A stretch of DNA of 7,321 bases. Source: CAZFLM01 sp964519955. Lineage in GTDB: Bacteria > Armatimonadota > Chthonomonadetes > Chthonomonadales > CAJBBX01. The position numbers were made by a program, and so were the translations under genes. This document shows positions 1 to 5,636 of the stretch, piece after piece. Every line of letters begins with the position of its first letter. Positions within the stretch are counted from its first letter, which is position 1. The stretch covers positions 1 through 7,321 of the forward strand of contig CAZFLM010000155.1 in NCBI GenBank assembly GCA_964519955.1, written 5' to 3'. Below the pieces are notes generated by a model. That model was given only the letters and a program-made list of their open reading frames with translations. It was not told where the DNA came from and did not search any database.

Positions 1-460
1 CGTGCTCGACCTCGGAGGTGCCGATGCCGAACGCGAGCGCGCCGAACGCGCCGTGCGTGGCCGTGTGGCTGTCGCCGCAGACGATGGTCATGCCCGGCAG
101 CGTGAGGCCCAGCTCCGGCCCGACGATGTGCACCACTCCATTGAGCGGGTGGTGCAGGTCGAAGAGGCGGATGCCGAACTGCTTGCAGTTCGCGGCGAGC
201 GCTTCGAGACTCCTGCGGCTGTCGGGGTCCTGGATGGGCTTGTCGCGGTCCGTCGTCGGCACGTTGTGGTCCATCGTGGCGACGGTGAGATCCGGCCGGC
301 GCACCGGTCGCCCGCGAAGCCGCAGTCCGTCGAACGCCTGGGGCGAGGTGACCTCGTGGACCAGGTGCAGGTCGATGTACAGGATGGCGGGCTGCCTGGG
401 CGCCCGGTACACGACGTGCGACTTCCAGATCTTGTCGAACAGCGTTTTGGGTTGTGGCAT
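1..460 (-). CDS. leuC: 3-isopropylmalate dehydratase large subunit, N-terminal part (runs off window)
   Basis: LeuC, with LeuD, isomerises 2-isopropylmalate to 3-isopropylmalate in cytoplasmic leucine synthesis, using a 4Fe-4S cluster. Read from ATG at 460, 153 codons are visible. The start MPQPKTLFDKIW is typical of the family. It is followed by YIDLHLVHEVTSPQAFDGL (residues 28-46), DHN (64-66) and CGDSHTATHGAFGALAFGIG (128-147), all hallmark aconitase-superfamily segments. The usual protein is about 465 residues, so the cluster-binding cysteines lie outside the window. A GGGAG about a dozen bases upstream could be the ribosome site. Its neighbour upstream on this strand would normally be leuA, but three opposite-strand genes intervene, so leuC probably needs its own promoter in 461-549. 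I see no convincing one there. The identification is very secure. Confidence 0.97.
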   Translation of the reverse strand, partial: MPQPKTLFDKIWKSHVVYRAPRQPAILYIDLHLVHEVTSPQAFDGLRLRGRPVRRPDLTVATMDHNVPTTDRDKPIQDPDSRRSLEALAANCKQFGIRLFDLHHPLNGVVHIVGPELGLTLPGMTIVCGDSHTATHGAFGALAFGIGTSEVEH

Positions 461-487
461 GTATGGGACCTATCTCCCGTGCCCGCC

Positions 488-516
488 TTGACCCGGCACA
501 GGTCTGTTGTTACTAT
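488..516 (+). promoter_or_regulatory. Predicted sigma70-type promoter for the plus-strand gene group
   Basis: TTGACC at 488-493 matches five of six bases of the -35 consensus. It is separated by exactly 17 bp from TACTAT at 511-516, which matches four of six bases of the -10 consensus. It lies in the 89-bp gap between the divergent leuC start (460) and the small ORF at 550, so transcription would begin near 523 and leave a leader of under 30 bases. GAAGG at 535-539 is a plausible ribosome site. This is a consensus match only; no operator is evident. Confidence 0.55.
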
Positions 517-549
517 GTAGGCAGGCCGAACCCTGAAGGTAGGCTGCCG

Positions 550-732
550 ATGGCTGACTACAGCGCTGTGCCAGGCATCGCCGCATCGCTGCCTGCCTGC
601 CCACCGATCGGGCACCTGCGCGACGGCTGGGACCTGGCGTTCGCGCGCATGGCCGCGGCCGGGGACGACACGCTCCTCGACGGCGACGACTACCTTCCCA
701 CTGAGTGGGACGACGAGGAGTGGACCTGGTAA
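550..732 (+). CDS. Small protein resembling the C-terminal toxin-binding tail of MazE-like antitoxins
   Basis: This ORF encodes 60 acidic residues with the segments GWDLAFARMAAAGDD (27-40 region), TLLD and a terminal TEWDDEEWTW. That layout (GW..AF..MA..GDD..LL, then TEWD..EW.W) is what I know from the tail of MazE/AbrB-type antitoxins, where the extended acidic tail wraps the MazF-type toxin. The N-terminal AbrB/SpoVT DNA-binding domain is missing: the first 25 residues are short and featureless, and in-frame sequence back to 454 shows no such domain. No toxin gene follows in the window. I chose ATG 550 because GAAGG precedes it by about 10 bases and the predicted promoter would put transcription start after the alternative ATG at 454. 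It could be a functional tail-only antitoxin, a decayed remnant, or an unrelated acidic protein. Confidence 0.6.
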   Translation: MADYSAVPGIAASLPACPPIGHLRDGWDLAFARMAAAGDDTLLDGDDYLPTEWDDEEWTW

Positions 733-790
733 CCTGGGGGGCCAGGGATGCCGTTCCCGTTGTCAAGATCGACGGACCAGGGAGCACGCC

Positions 791-1186
791 GTGCCCAAAG
801 ACCCACCGCTGATCAGCAGGCTTCCGTACTGGGCCGTCGTCTCGCTGCCTGCTGCCGTTGCCGCCCTGACTGCCGCCATCCCTCTTGCGGCGCTCTACCG
901 TCTATCGTGGCGCGCGCAAACGCCTCTCGGTCACTGGCCGCGCCTCTCGGCAGACGACCCCAAGTACATCGGCCGGCACGACCCGATCTACCAGACCCTG
1001 TCCGGGATGGTCGAGCCTGCCTTCCAGGTGTCCTTATGGCTGCTCATGGCCTGGGCGGTTCTGATGTTCGTGCTCCGTCGCCGGCTCTCACTCCGCGGCA
1101 AGGCAGCTCAGGTCGCGCTGGTCGTCGCCAGCTATGTCGTTCTCTGTTGGGAGCCTGGCCAGCGCTTCGCCTGGTGGATCGACTAG
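791..1186 (+). CDS. Small multi-pass membrane protein, first of a tandem paralogous pair
   Basis: A 131-residue protein of unknown function. GTG 791 is preceded by AGGGAG at 779-784, six bases away, which supports this start. Hydrophobic segments at about 13-36, 76-95 and 105-120 suggest three membrane spans. Between the first two lies a polar loop carrying LSWRA (38-42), GHWPR (47-51) and DDPK (55-58). The chain ends WEPGQRFAWWID. The same loop and ending recur in the next gene, so the two are paralogues and these segments are probably functional. GxWP...DPK loops occur, to my recollection, in uncharacterised membrane proteins of several phyla, but I cannot name a family. It lies 58 bp after the MazE-tail gene and is probably in the same transcript. 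No signal peptide or catalytic motif is obvious. Confidence 0.75.
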   Translation: MPKDPPLISRLPYWAVVSLPAAVAALTAAIPLAALYRLSWRAQTPLGHWPRLSADDPKYIGRHDPIYQTLSGMVEPAFQVSLWLLMAWAVLMFVLRRRLSLRGKAAQVALVVASYVVLCWEPGQRFAWWID

Positions 1187-1237
1187 CGGCCACGATCGAG
1201 CTTGTGGTGCCCTATGCTGCGACATACTTGAGACACG

Positions 1238-1780
1238 ATGCCCATTCTGCATGAGCTGCTGACCGACGTTGCGCTGATGGTGAGCCCGCTCTGGCTCATC
1301 GCGGTTCTGCCCTATCTCCTGTTTGCTCCGTTCTCAACCTGGAGCACCGGGATTCTGGTCCCTATTACGCTCCTGACTACTCACCTCGCACCGAAGCGTC
1401 TGCGCATTCCCCCGGTGGTGTCGCGGACGGCGCCGCGGGCGCTGCCGGTCTTGGCGATCGCGAGCGCTGTCGTGCCGCTCGTCGCCCTCTACGCGTTGTC
1501 GTGGCGCGCGTCGGCGCTGTTCGGCCACTGGCCGCGCTACTGGGTGGACGACCCCAAGTTCCTCGATCACGGCGACCCGGCGTTCAGGCGGCTTGGCTCC
1601 TGGCTCGACTATGCGTGGGCCGCTTCAGGCTGGTGCTGCTACACCTGGGCCGGCCTGATGGTCAGGCTGCGCGTCCGGCTGCCGAAGCGTTCCCTCATCC
1701 GCAACCTGATCATCATGGTGATCGTGTGGGAGCTGTTCATCATCGAGCCTGGCCACCGCTTCCTCTGGTGGATCGATTAG
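1238..1780 (+). CDS. Small multi-pass membrane protein, second of a tandem paralogous pair
   Basis: A 180-residue protein of unknown function. It is homologous to the preceding gene over its last two thirds: LSWRA (87-91), GHWPR (96-100), DDPK (104-107) and a terminal IEPGHRFLWWID. It has an extra N-terminal hydrophobic region (about 14-50) ahead of the segments at about 68-86, 122-141 and 152-170, so it probably has one or two more membrane spans than its paralogue. ATG 1238 has only a weak upstream purine stretch; ATG 1277 (residue 14) is an in-frame alternative. Its stop is 6 bp from the stop of the convergent leuA gene, so there is no room for an intergenic terminator and the two transcripts should overlap at their 3' ends. 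Confidence 0.75.
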   Translation: MPILHELLTDVALMVSPLWLIAVLPYLLFAPFSTWSTGILVPITLLTTHLAPKRLRIPPVVSRTAPRALPVLAIASAVVPLVALYALSWRASALFGHWPRYWVDDPKFLDHGDPAFRRLGSWLDYAWAASGWCCYTWAGLMVRLRVRLPKRSLIRNLIIMVIVWELFIIEPGHRFLWWID

Positions 1781-1786
1781 CCCCGC

Positions 1787-3334
1787 CTACACGTGTTCCA
1801 GCGAGCCGGCCTGCGACGCCGCGACCACGCGGTCCAGCAGCTTGTTGAGCGCCTGCATGTACGCCCTCGCTGCTGCGACGCAGATGTCCGAGTGGGCCGC
1901 GCGGCCTGAGTAGATGTCGTTGCCGCGGCGCACGCGGATCGTCACCTCGGCCAACGCGTCGATGCCCTCCGTGACGGCCTGGATCGAGAACTCGGTCAGC
2001 TCGTTCTCCACATCCACGATCCGGTTGATGGCCCGGTAGATCGCGTCCACCGGCCCGGTGCCGTGATCCGAGTCGATGCGGACCTCGCCATCCGGACACT
2101 GGAGTTCGACCGTGGCCGTCGGGATGCCCTTGTCGCCCGTGCTCACCTGCACCTGCAGCAGCTTGTAGGAGACGGTGACGCTGGACGTTTCGTCCGCGAC
2201 GATCGCCTCCAGGTCCTCGTCGTGTACCATCTTCTTGCGGTCGGCGACCTCCAGGAACCGCTCATAGACCTTGTCGATCTGCGTATCCTGCAGCGAGTAG
2301 CCGAGCAGGGCCAGGCGGTGGACCAGGGCGTGGCGGCCGGAGCGCGCGGTCAGCACGATCTTGCTCTCCGGGATCCCCACCTCGCGCGGGTCGATGATCT
2401 CGTAGTTGCCGCGCTCCTTCAGCACACCGTCCTGGTGGATGCCGGACGAGTGGGCGAACGCGTTCGAGCCGACGACCGCCTTGTTCGGCTGGACCAGGAT
2501 GCCGGTCAGGTTCGAGACGAGGCGGCTGGTCTTGTAGATCTCCTGGGTGACGATGCCGGTCTCCGCCTGGAACACATCCTCGCGGATCTTCATCGCCATC
2601 ACGACTTCCTCGAGGCTCGTGTTGCCGGCGCGCTCGCCGATGCCGTTCACCGTGCACTCGATCTGGCGCGCGCCGTTCATCACGCCGGCCAGCGCGTTGG
2701 CGACAGCCATGCCCAGGTCGTTGTGGCAGTGGACCGAAATGATGGCCTTGTCGATGTCCTTCACGCGCTCCATCGCGGCGCGGATCCGCGCGCCGAACTG
2801 CTCCGGCGTCGAGAAGCCGGTGGTGTCCGGGATATTGATGACCGTGGCGCCCGCTGCGATGACCGCCTCGATGACCTGGCACATGTAGTCGATGTCCGAG
2901 CGGCCCGCGTCCTCCAGGAAGTACTCGATGTCCTCGACGTACGTCTTGGCATGCTTCACGGCCGCGACACCGCGCTCCAAGGCCTCCTCGCGGGTCATGC
3001 GCAGCTTGTACTGCAGGTGCGTGTCGGAGACGCCCAGGCCGGTGTGGATGCGGGGCCGCGCCGCGCCGCGCAGGGCCTCGGCGGCGACATCGATATCTTC
3101 CTTGCGGGCGCGCGTCAGGCCGCAGACGGTCGCGTTCTTGACGACCTTGCAGACCTCTTGCACGGCCTGGTAGTCGCCTGGCGACGAAATGGGGAAGCCA
3201 GCCTCGATCACGTCGACGCCCAGGCGTTCGAGCTGGCGCGCGATCTCGATCTTCTCGCCGACGTTCAGCGATGCGCCCGGCGATTGCTCCCCGTCGCGCA
3301 GGGTGGTGTCGAATATGTAGATGCGGTTGGGCAT
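1787..3334 (-). CDS. leuA: 2-isopropylmalate synthase
   Basis: LeuA condenses acetyl-CoA with 2-oxoisovalerate to give 2-isopropylmalate, the first committed step of leucine synthesis. The protein has 515 residues, normal for the bacterial type with a regulatory domain. The TIM-barrel domain has DTTLRDGEQSPGA (9-21; Arg13 and Asp14), the metal-binding HCHNDLG (202-208; His202, His204) and NGIGERAGN (230-238; Asn238 the third expected ligand). The subdomain segment HSSGIHQDG (295-303) and SGRHAL (332-337) follow. The C-terminal LeuA allosteric domain, which binds leucine for feedback inhibition in the family, spans about 385-502. ATG 3334 has AAGGAGA at 3347-3353. The gene follows the miniprotein gene at 3389-3604 by 54 bp. 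No key residue is missing. Homocitrate or citramalate synthases are related, but the sequence fits LeuA best. Confidence 0.97.
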   Translation of the reverse strand: MPNRIYIFDTTLRDGEQSPGASLNVGEKIEIARQLERLGVDVIEAGFPISSPGDYQAVQEVCKVVKNATVCGLTRARKEDIDVAAEALRGAARPRIHTGLGVSDTHLQYKLRMTREEALERGVAAVKHAKTYVEDIEYFLEDAGRSDIDYMCQVIEAVIAAGATVINIPDTTGFSTPEQFGARIRAAMERVKDIDKAIISVHCHNDLGMAVANALAGVMNGARQIECTVNGIGERAGNTSLEEVVMAMKIREDVFQAETGIVTQEIYKTSRLVSNLTGILVQPNKAVVGSNAFAHSSGIHQDGVLKERGNYEIIDPREVGIPESKIVLTARSGRHALVHRLALLGYSLQDTQIDKVYERFLEVADRKKMVHDEDLEAIVADETSSVTVSYKLLQVQVSTGDKGIPTATVELQCPDGEVRIDSDHGTGPVDAIYRAINRIVDVENELTEFSIQAVTEGIDALAEVTIRVRRGNDIYSGRAAHSDICVAAARAYMQALNKLLDRVVAASQAGSLEHV

Positions 3335-3388
3335 GGTGGGTTCAGTTCTCCTTCGATTGGTGCGGCGCCGCTGCGTGCCGCGAGTCCA

Positions 3389-3604
3389 CTACCAGCGGCC
3401 GCGCGTGCGCTTCATCATCTCAGCCTCAGCCTTCATCTTCGCGATCTGTACGTCGACCTCGGCCGCGGCTACGTTCGGATCGTGCGTCTCGCTGATCCGC
3501 TTGTCCAGTTGCCGTTCGCGCCACCCGTAGTAGAGGAACGGCGCCGCGATCAGCGCCGCGCAGACCAGCAGCCCCTCGAACAGGTACAGGAACGCTCCGG
3601 CCAT
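3389..3604 (-). CDS. Single-membrane-segment miniprotein of unknown function
   Basis: A 71-residue protein. Residues about 4-26 (FLYLFEGLLVCAALIAAPFL) form one hydrophobic span. A basic patch WRERQLDKR follows, then a polar, probably helical region AAAEVDVQIAKMKAEAEMMK (47-66) that looks able to form a coiled coil, and a basic end RTRGRW. ATG 3604 is preceded five bases upstream by GGGAGG (3610-3615), a strong ribosome site. That site overlaps the stop codon of a duplicated gene-end fragment. The longer in-frame ORF upstream runs through the two-hairpin repeat and is not credible coding sequence. Unlike the four genes upstream it lacks the shared PPREP tail. It lies 54 bp before leuA and is likely co-transcribed. 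I do not recognise a family; the layout resembles small membrane-tethered adaptor or phage-shock-type proteins, but that is only a resemblance. Confidence 0.7.
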   Translation of the reverse strand: MAGAFLYLFEGLLVCAALIAAPFLYYGWRERQLDKRISETHDPNVAAAEVDVQIAKMKAEAEMMKRTRGRW

Positions 3605-3614
3605 CTCCGCCTCC

Positions 3615-3636
3615 CTACGCTTCGCGCGGCGGCTCG
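3615..3636 (-). repeat. 22-bp direct repeat, right copy (duplicated gene end)
   Basis: Identical to 3727-3748 at 21 of 22 positions (mismatch at 3620 against 3732). Read on the minus strand it encodes EPPREA and a TAG stop, a copy of the last residues of the tailed gene ending at 3727. The TAG merges into the GGAGG ribosome site of the gene starting at 3604. That is the same stop/ribosome-site arrangement as at the other gene junctions here, so this copy may be the original gene end. Confidence 0.7.
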
Positions 3637-3726
3637 CGCGGTTGGCCCGGCGGTTGAAACCGCGCCTGCGAACGGCACGAAGTCCGCCTCCGCGGACTGG
3701 ACCACCATCTGGATCTGCTACTCGAG
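3637..3726. repeat. 90-bp two-hairpin, REP-like element between direct repeats
   Basis: The stretch holds two perfect inverted repeats. One is GCGGTT/AACCGC at 3650-3655 and 3658-3663. The other is AGTCCGC/GCGGACT at 3681-3687 and 3692-3698 around the loop CTCC. Between them is GAACGGCACGA. From memory, closely similar two-hairpin strings recur in many copies between genes in several Chloroflexota-like genomes; I cannot verify this here. No protein can be assigned. It could be a mobilised non-autonomous element, a transcript-processing or attenuation structure, or both. Confidence 0.55.
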
Positions 3727-3748
3727 CTACGGTTCGCGCGGCGGCTCG
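3727..3748 (-). repeat. 22-bp direct repeat, left copy (end of tailed miniprotein gene)
   Basis: Partner of 3615-3636, 112 bp away. It forms the last six codons and the stop of the gene at 3727-3954, encoding EPPREP. The equivalent stretch of the next paralogue (3987-4008) differs from it at three positions, so the two copies flanking the 90-bp element are each other's closest relatives in the window. Confidence 0.7.
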
Positions 3749-3954
3749 ACGTCCGCCGAACTCCGCGGCATCGGCTTCGCATCGTGGCCGGCCCGGGGGG
3801 CAGGGCCACCGACCGTCACTGGGACGCTCTCGGTGTCGCCCGGCGGCGTCCACCCGCGCATGCGCTTCTGGGCGCCGTGCTCATCCAGCCAGTGGCGCAT
3901 CGCCCATGCAGCCGCAGCAACCACGCAGACGCACAGCAGCAAGTGCCATTCCAC
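3727..3954 (-). CDS. Membrane-anchored miniprotein with the shared DAKP/PPREP tail
   Basis: A 75-residue protein of unknown function. Residues about 3-19 (WHLLLCVCVVAAAAWAM) form one hydrophobic span or uncleaved anchor. A charged stretch (20-35) and a short Pro/Val linker follow. The last 25 residues (51-75) are a copy of the tail found in the three larger neighbours: PRAGHDAKPMP, then SSA, then DVEPPREP. GTG 3954 is chosen because AGGAGG (3960-3965) lies five bases before it; an ATG at 3949 is out of frame. It begins 32 bp after the stop of the two-domain gene and is read in the same direction, so it is probably part of the same operon. The layout suggests that it puts the shared tail, or whatever binds the tail, at the membrane. 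That is inference; no family is recognised. Confidence 0.72.
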   Translation of the reverse strand: MEWHLLLCVCVVAAAAWAMRHWLDEHGAQKRMRGWTPPGDTESVPVTVGGPAPRAGHDAKPMPRSSADVEPPREP

Positions 3955-3986
3955 CGCAGCCTCCTCGCCCAGCCTGGGGCGTCCTC

Positions 3987-5018
3987 CTAGGGCTCGCGCG
4001 GCGGCTCGATATCCGCCGGATCCTCCGGCAGCGGCTTCGCATCGTGGCCGGCGCGCGGCGGGATGAGGCCGCTCAGGATCGCGCCCAGTCCGGCCAGGCC
4101 GGGGCCGCCATCGCTCTGGTCGGCCGGCGCTGCCTGCTCCCCCTCACCGCCGAGCGGGCCTTGCGGCGGCAGCCTCGGCGGCGCCAACGGGATTGGCGCC
4201 CACTGCGTGACGGCTGGCGCCGGCTTCGGCGGCAGCGTGGCGCTGTCGGCCATCAGCCGGAACGCCGCACGGATGCCGCCTTCCCACCAGAACACCGAAA
4301 CATCGAACGGCGCGCCGCTGCTGGACACGTACGTCGCTTGGTGCACTCCGTCGTGCTCGGCCAGGTCCTCGACCTGCTCGCCGCTGACTACGGCGGCACA
4401 CAGCGCTCGCGTGTCGTCCGCGCTCAGCGGCCCTGTCTGGAGCTGGCAGTAGGCGCCGTGCACCCGGACGGTCGGCGGCTCGCCCGGCTTCAGCAGCAGC
4501 GCGTTCGCCCCGTGCGCCAGGGCGCTGTCTAGCAGCTCATCCAGGTTCGGCTTCGCGCCCGCTGGCTGCGGCATCTTCGCTGGCAGCGGAGTCAACACCG
4601 GCGACACGGCGCGGCGCGGCACCCTCGCTGCTGGCGGCGGCGTGAGCACCGGCAGCGAGGCGGGTGCCACTGGCCGGGGCATCCCCGGCGGCATCGCAGC
4701 AGTCCTTGGCCGGCCCATGAGGTGGAACGCCGCCCTCACGCTGCCGTCGGTTCCGAAGACGACCGCTTCGAATGACGCGCCCGTGCTCGACACGAACGTC
4801 GTCCGGTGCGCGTCGCCGCTCTCGGCCAGCCTCGCCAGATCGCCTCGGCTCGCGACGCGCTCGCACAACTGCCGGATGTCGTCGCCCGATAGGGGGCCGG
4901 ACGGCATCGCTCGGTACGTGCCACTGACGCCGATCGTAGGCGGCCCACCGGGCTTCAGGATCAGGACGTCAGCTCCCTGCGCCAGCGCGCTCTGCAGCAA
5001 CTCATCCAGTGTCGCCAT
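3987..5018 (-). CDS. Protein with two PilT-N-like domains and the shared DAKP/PPREP tail
   Basis: A 343-residue soluble-looking protein. Domain 1 (about 4-101) and domain 2 (about 159-256) align without gaps at 53 of 98 residues by hand, so they arose by internal duplication. Each has LDELL.SALA.GA..L.LKPG, then PPT..V.G.Y, then GPLS.DD...LC, and ends RAAF.LM. This pattern matches the N-terminal PAS-like domain of PilT/PilB/GspE-type secretion ATPases (GASDlHL..G.PP..Rv.G, ending in a..fR.i). No Walker A, Walker B or His-box follows, so there is no ATPase. Proline-rich linkers lie at 102-158 (with PVLTP twice) and 257-318. The tail occupies 319-343, ending DIEPPREP. ATG 5018 follows a ribosome site formed by the upstream gene's stop, TAGGAG. 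The domain assignment is from pattern memory and is moderately sure; the function is unknown. Confidence 0.8.
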   Translation of the reverse strand: MATLDELLQSALAQGADVLILKPGGPPTIGVSGTYRAMPSGPLSGDDIRQLCERVASRGDLARLAESGDAHRTTFVSSTGASFEAVVFGTDGSVRAAFHLMGRPRTAAMPPGMPRPVAPASLPVLTPPPAARVPRRAVSPVLTPLPAKMPQPAGAKPNLDELLDSALAHGANALLLKPGEPPTVRVHGAYCQLQTGPLSADDTRALCAAVVSGEQVEDLAEHDGVHQATYVSSSGAPFDVSVFWWEGGIRAAFRLMADSATLPPKPAPAVTQWAPIPLAPPRLPPQGPLGGEGEQAAPADQSDGGPGLAGLGAILSGLIPPRAGHDAKPLPEDPADIEPPREP

Positions 5019-5030
5019 GGTGGGCTCCTA
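5019..5030 (-). promoter_or_regulatory. Stop codon fused to ribosome binding site at gene junction
   Basis: On the minus strand this reads TAGGAGCCCACC followed by ATG. The TAG ends the gene at 5028-5624, and its last two bases begin the AGGAG site for the gene starting at 5018. Such overlap favours coupled translation. The junction at 5625-5636 is the same at 11 of 12 bases, which points to tandem duplication of a unit that included the junction. Confidence 0.75.
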
Positions 5031-5624
5031 TGGCTCCCTCGGCGGCTCGATGTCGCCCGGCCCCTTCGGCATCGGCTTCGCGTCATACCCGGCGCGTGGC
5101 GGCAGCCCTCCGGACAGCATCGACGGTACGGCTGCGTCCGCGGGCGGCTCGTGCGGCCGCTCTTCTGGCGCAGGCTCCGGGTCGTCCGCGGCGTGCTGCG
5201 CCTCTGCCGAAGCCTGAGTGCTCGTCGCCACGCCAAGCGGACGATGGCAAGCGGAGCACTCCGTCTCCTGCAGGCTCTGCAACCCGCACCACTTGCAGTA
5301 GGTGCGCGCCTCGGTTTCCGACAAGCACCTGAACGCGGCCCCGATGGCGCGCCCGTAGCGAAACACCCGCATCTCGAACGGGCCGAGCGTTGTCGAGCGG
5401 TAGATCGTCTGGAACGTCAGGTCGCTCGAAGCCAGCCTGCGCCGGTCCTCATCGGACAGCACCTCCAGGCACATGCTGCGCAGGGCGTCGTCATCAAGCT
5501 TCGGGCTGTCCAGGTTGAAAGCGCGGTCGTTCGCTCGGACCCTCGGCGCGCCTCCCGGATGCAGCAGCAAGGACCTCGCGCCGGCGTCTACCGCCTGCTT
5601 CAGCACATCGTCGAGAGCAGCCAT
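5028..5624 (-). CDS. PilT-N-like domain plus zinc ribbon with the shared DAKP/PPREP tail
   Basis: A 198-residue protein. Residues about 4-101 are one PilT-N-like domain (LDDVLKQAVDAGA, LLLHPGGAPRVR, ending GAAFRCL), the same length as each domain of the next gene. Then comes a zinc ribbon, CKWC (110-113) and CSAC (123-126), with nine residues between the pairs. An acidic Pro/Glu/Ala-rich linker (about 131-172) leads to the tail at 174-198: PPRAGYDAKPMP, KGPG, DIEPPREP. No ATPase motifs are present. It reads as a soluble adaptor: a PAS-like fold, a zinc ribbon that may bind protein or nucleic acid, and a tail. ATG 5624 has an AGGAG site formed with the upstream stop codon at 5634-5636. The zinc ribbon rests on four cysteines in canonical pairs; the PilT-N relation is inferred. 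Confidence 0.8.
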   Translation of the reverse strand: MAALDDVLKQAVDAGARSLLLHPGGAPRVRANDRAFNLDSPKLDDDALRSMCLEVLSDEDRRRLASSDLTFQTIYRSTTLGPFEMRVFRYGRAIGAAFRCLSETEARTYCKWCGLQSLQETECSACHRPLGVATSTQASAEAQHAADDPEPAPEERPHEPPADAAVPSMLSGGLPPRAGYDAKPMPKGPGDIEPPREP

Positions 5625-5636
5625 CGTGGGCTCCTA
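5625..5636 (-). promoter_or_regulatory. Stop codon fused to ribosome binding site at gene junction
   Basis: On the minus strand this reads TAGGAGCCCACG followed by ATG. The stop of the gene at 5634-6215 and the ribosome site of the gene starting at 5624 share bases. It duplicates the junction at 5019-5030 except for one base next to the start codon. Confidence 0.75.

Noticed and set aside
454..549. N-terminal extension of the antitoxin-like protein from ATG 454
   Set aside because: It would overlap the predicted promoter and the leuC start, has no ribosome site, and adds 32 residues without any AbrB-like feature.
733..746. CCTGG/CCAGG inverted repeat after the antitoxin-like gene as a terminator
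   Set aside because: The stem is only five base pairs and no T-run follows, so it is not credible as an intrinsic terminator.
3362..3371. GCGGCGCCGC palindrome between the miniprotein gene and leuA as an operator or terminator
   Set aside because: Short GC palindromes are expected by chance at this base composition, and nothing else supports a site here.
3615..3809. Minus-strand ORF ending EPPREA, as a fifth tailed protein
   Set aside because: Upstream of the last six codons it runs through the two-hairpin repeat and the wrong frame of the 3727-3954 gene, and it lacks the DAKP part. It is explained by the 22-bp duplication.
3605..3853. Upstream extension of the 71-residue membrane miniprotein on the minus strand
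   Set aside because: The added part covers the repeat element and the 3727-3954 gene in another frame, while ATG 3604 has a strong GGGAGG site.
2063..4066. Very long plus-strand ORF (667 codons) opposite leuA and the miniproteins
   Set aside because: It lies antisense to leuA, whose motifs are beyond doubt. Its product is an Asp/Arg/Leu/Ala-rich sequence typical of the reverse of GC-rich genes, with no recognisable domain.
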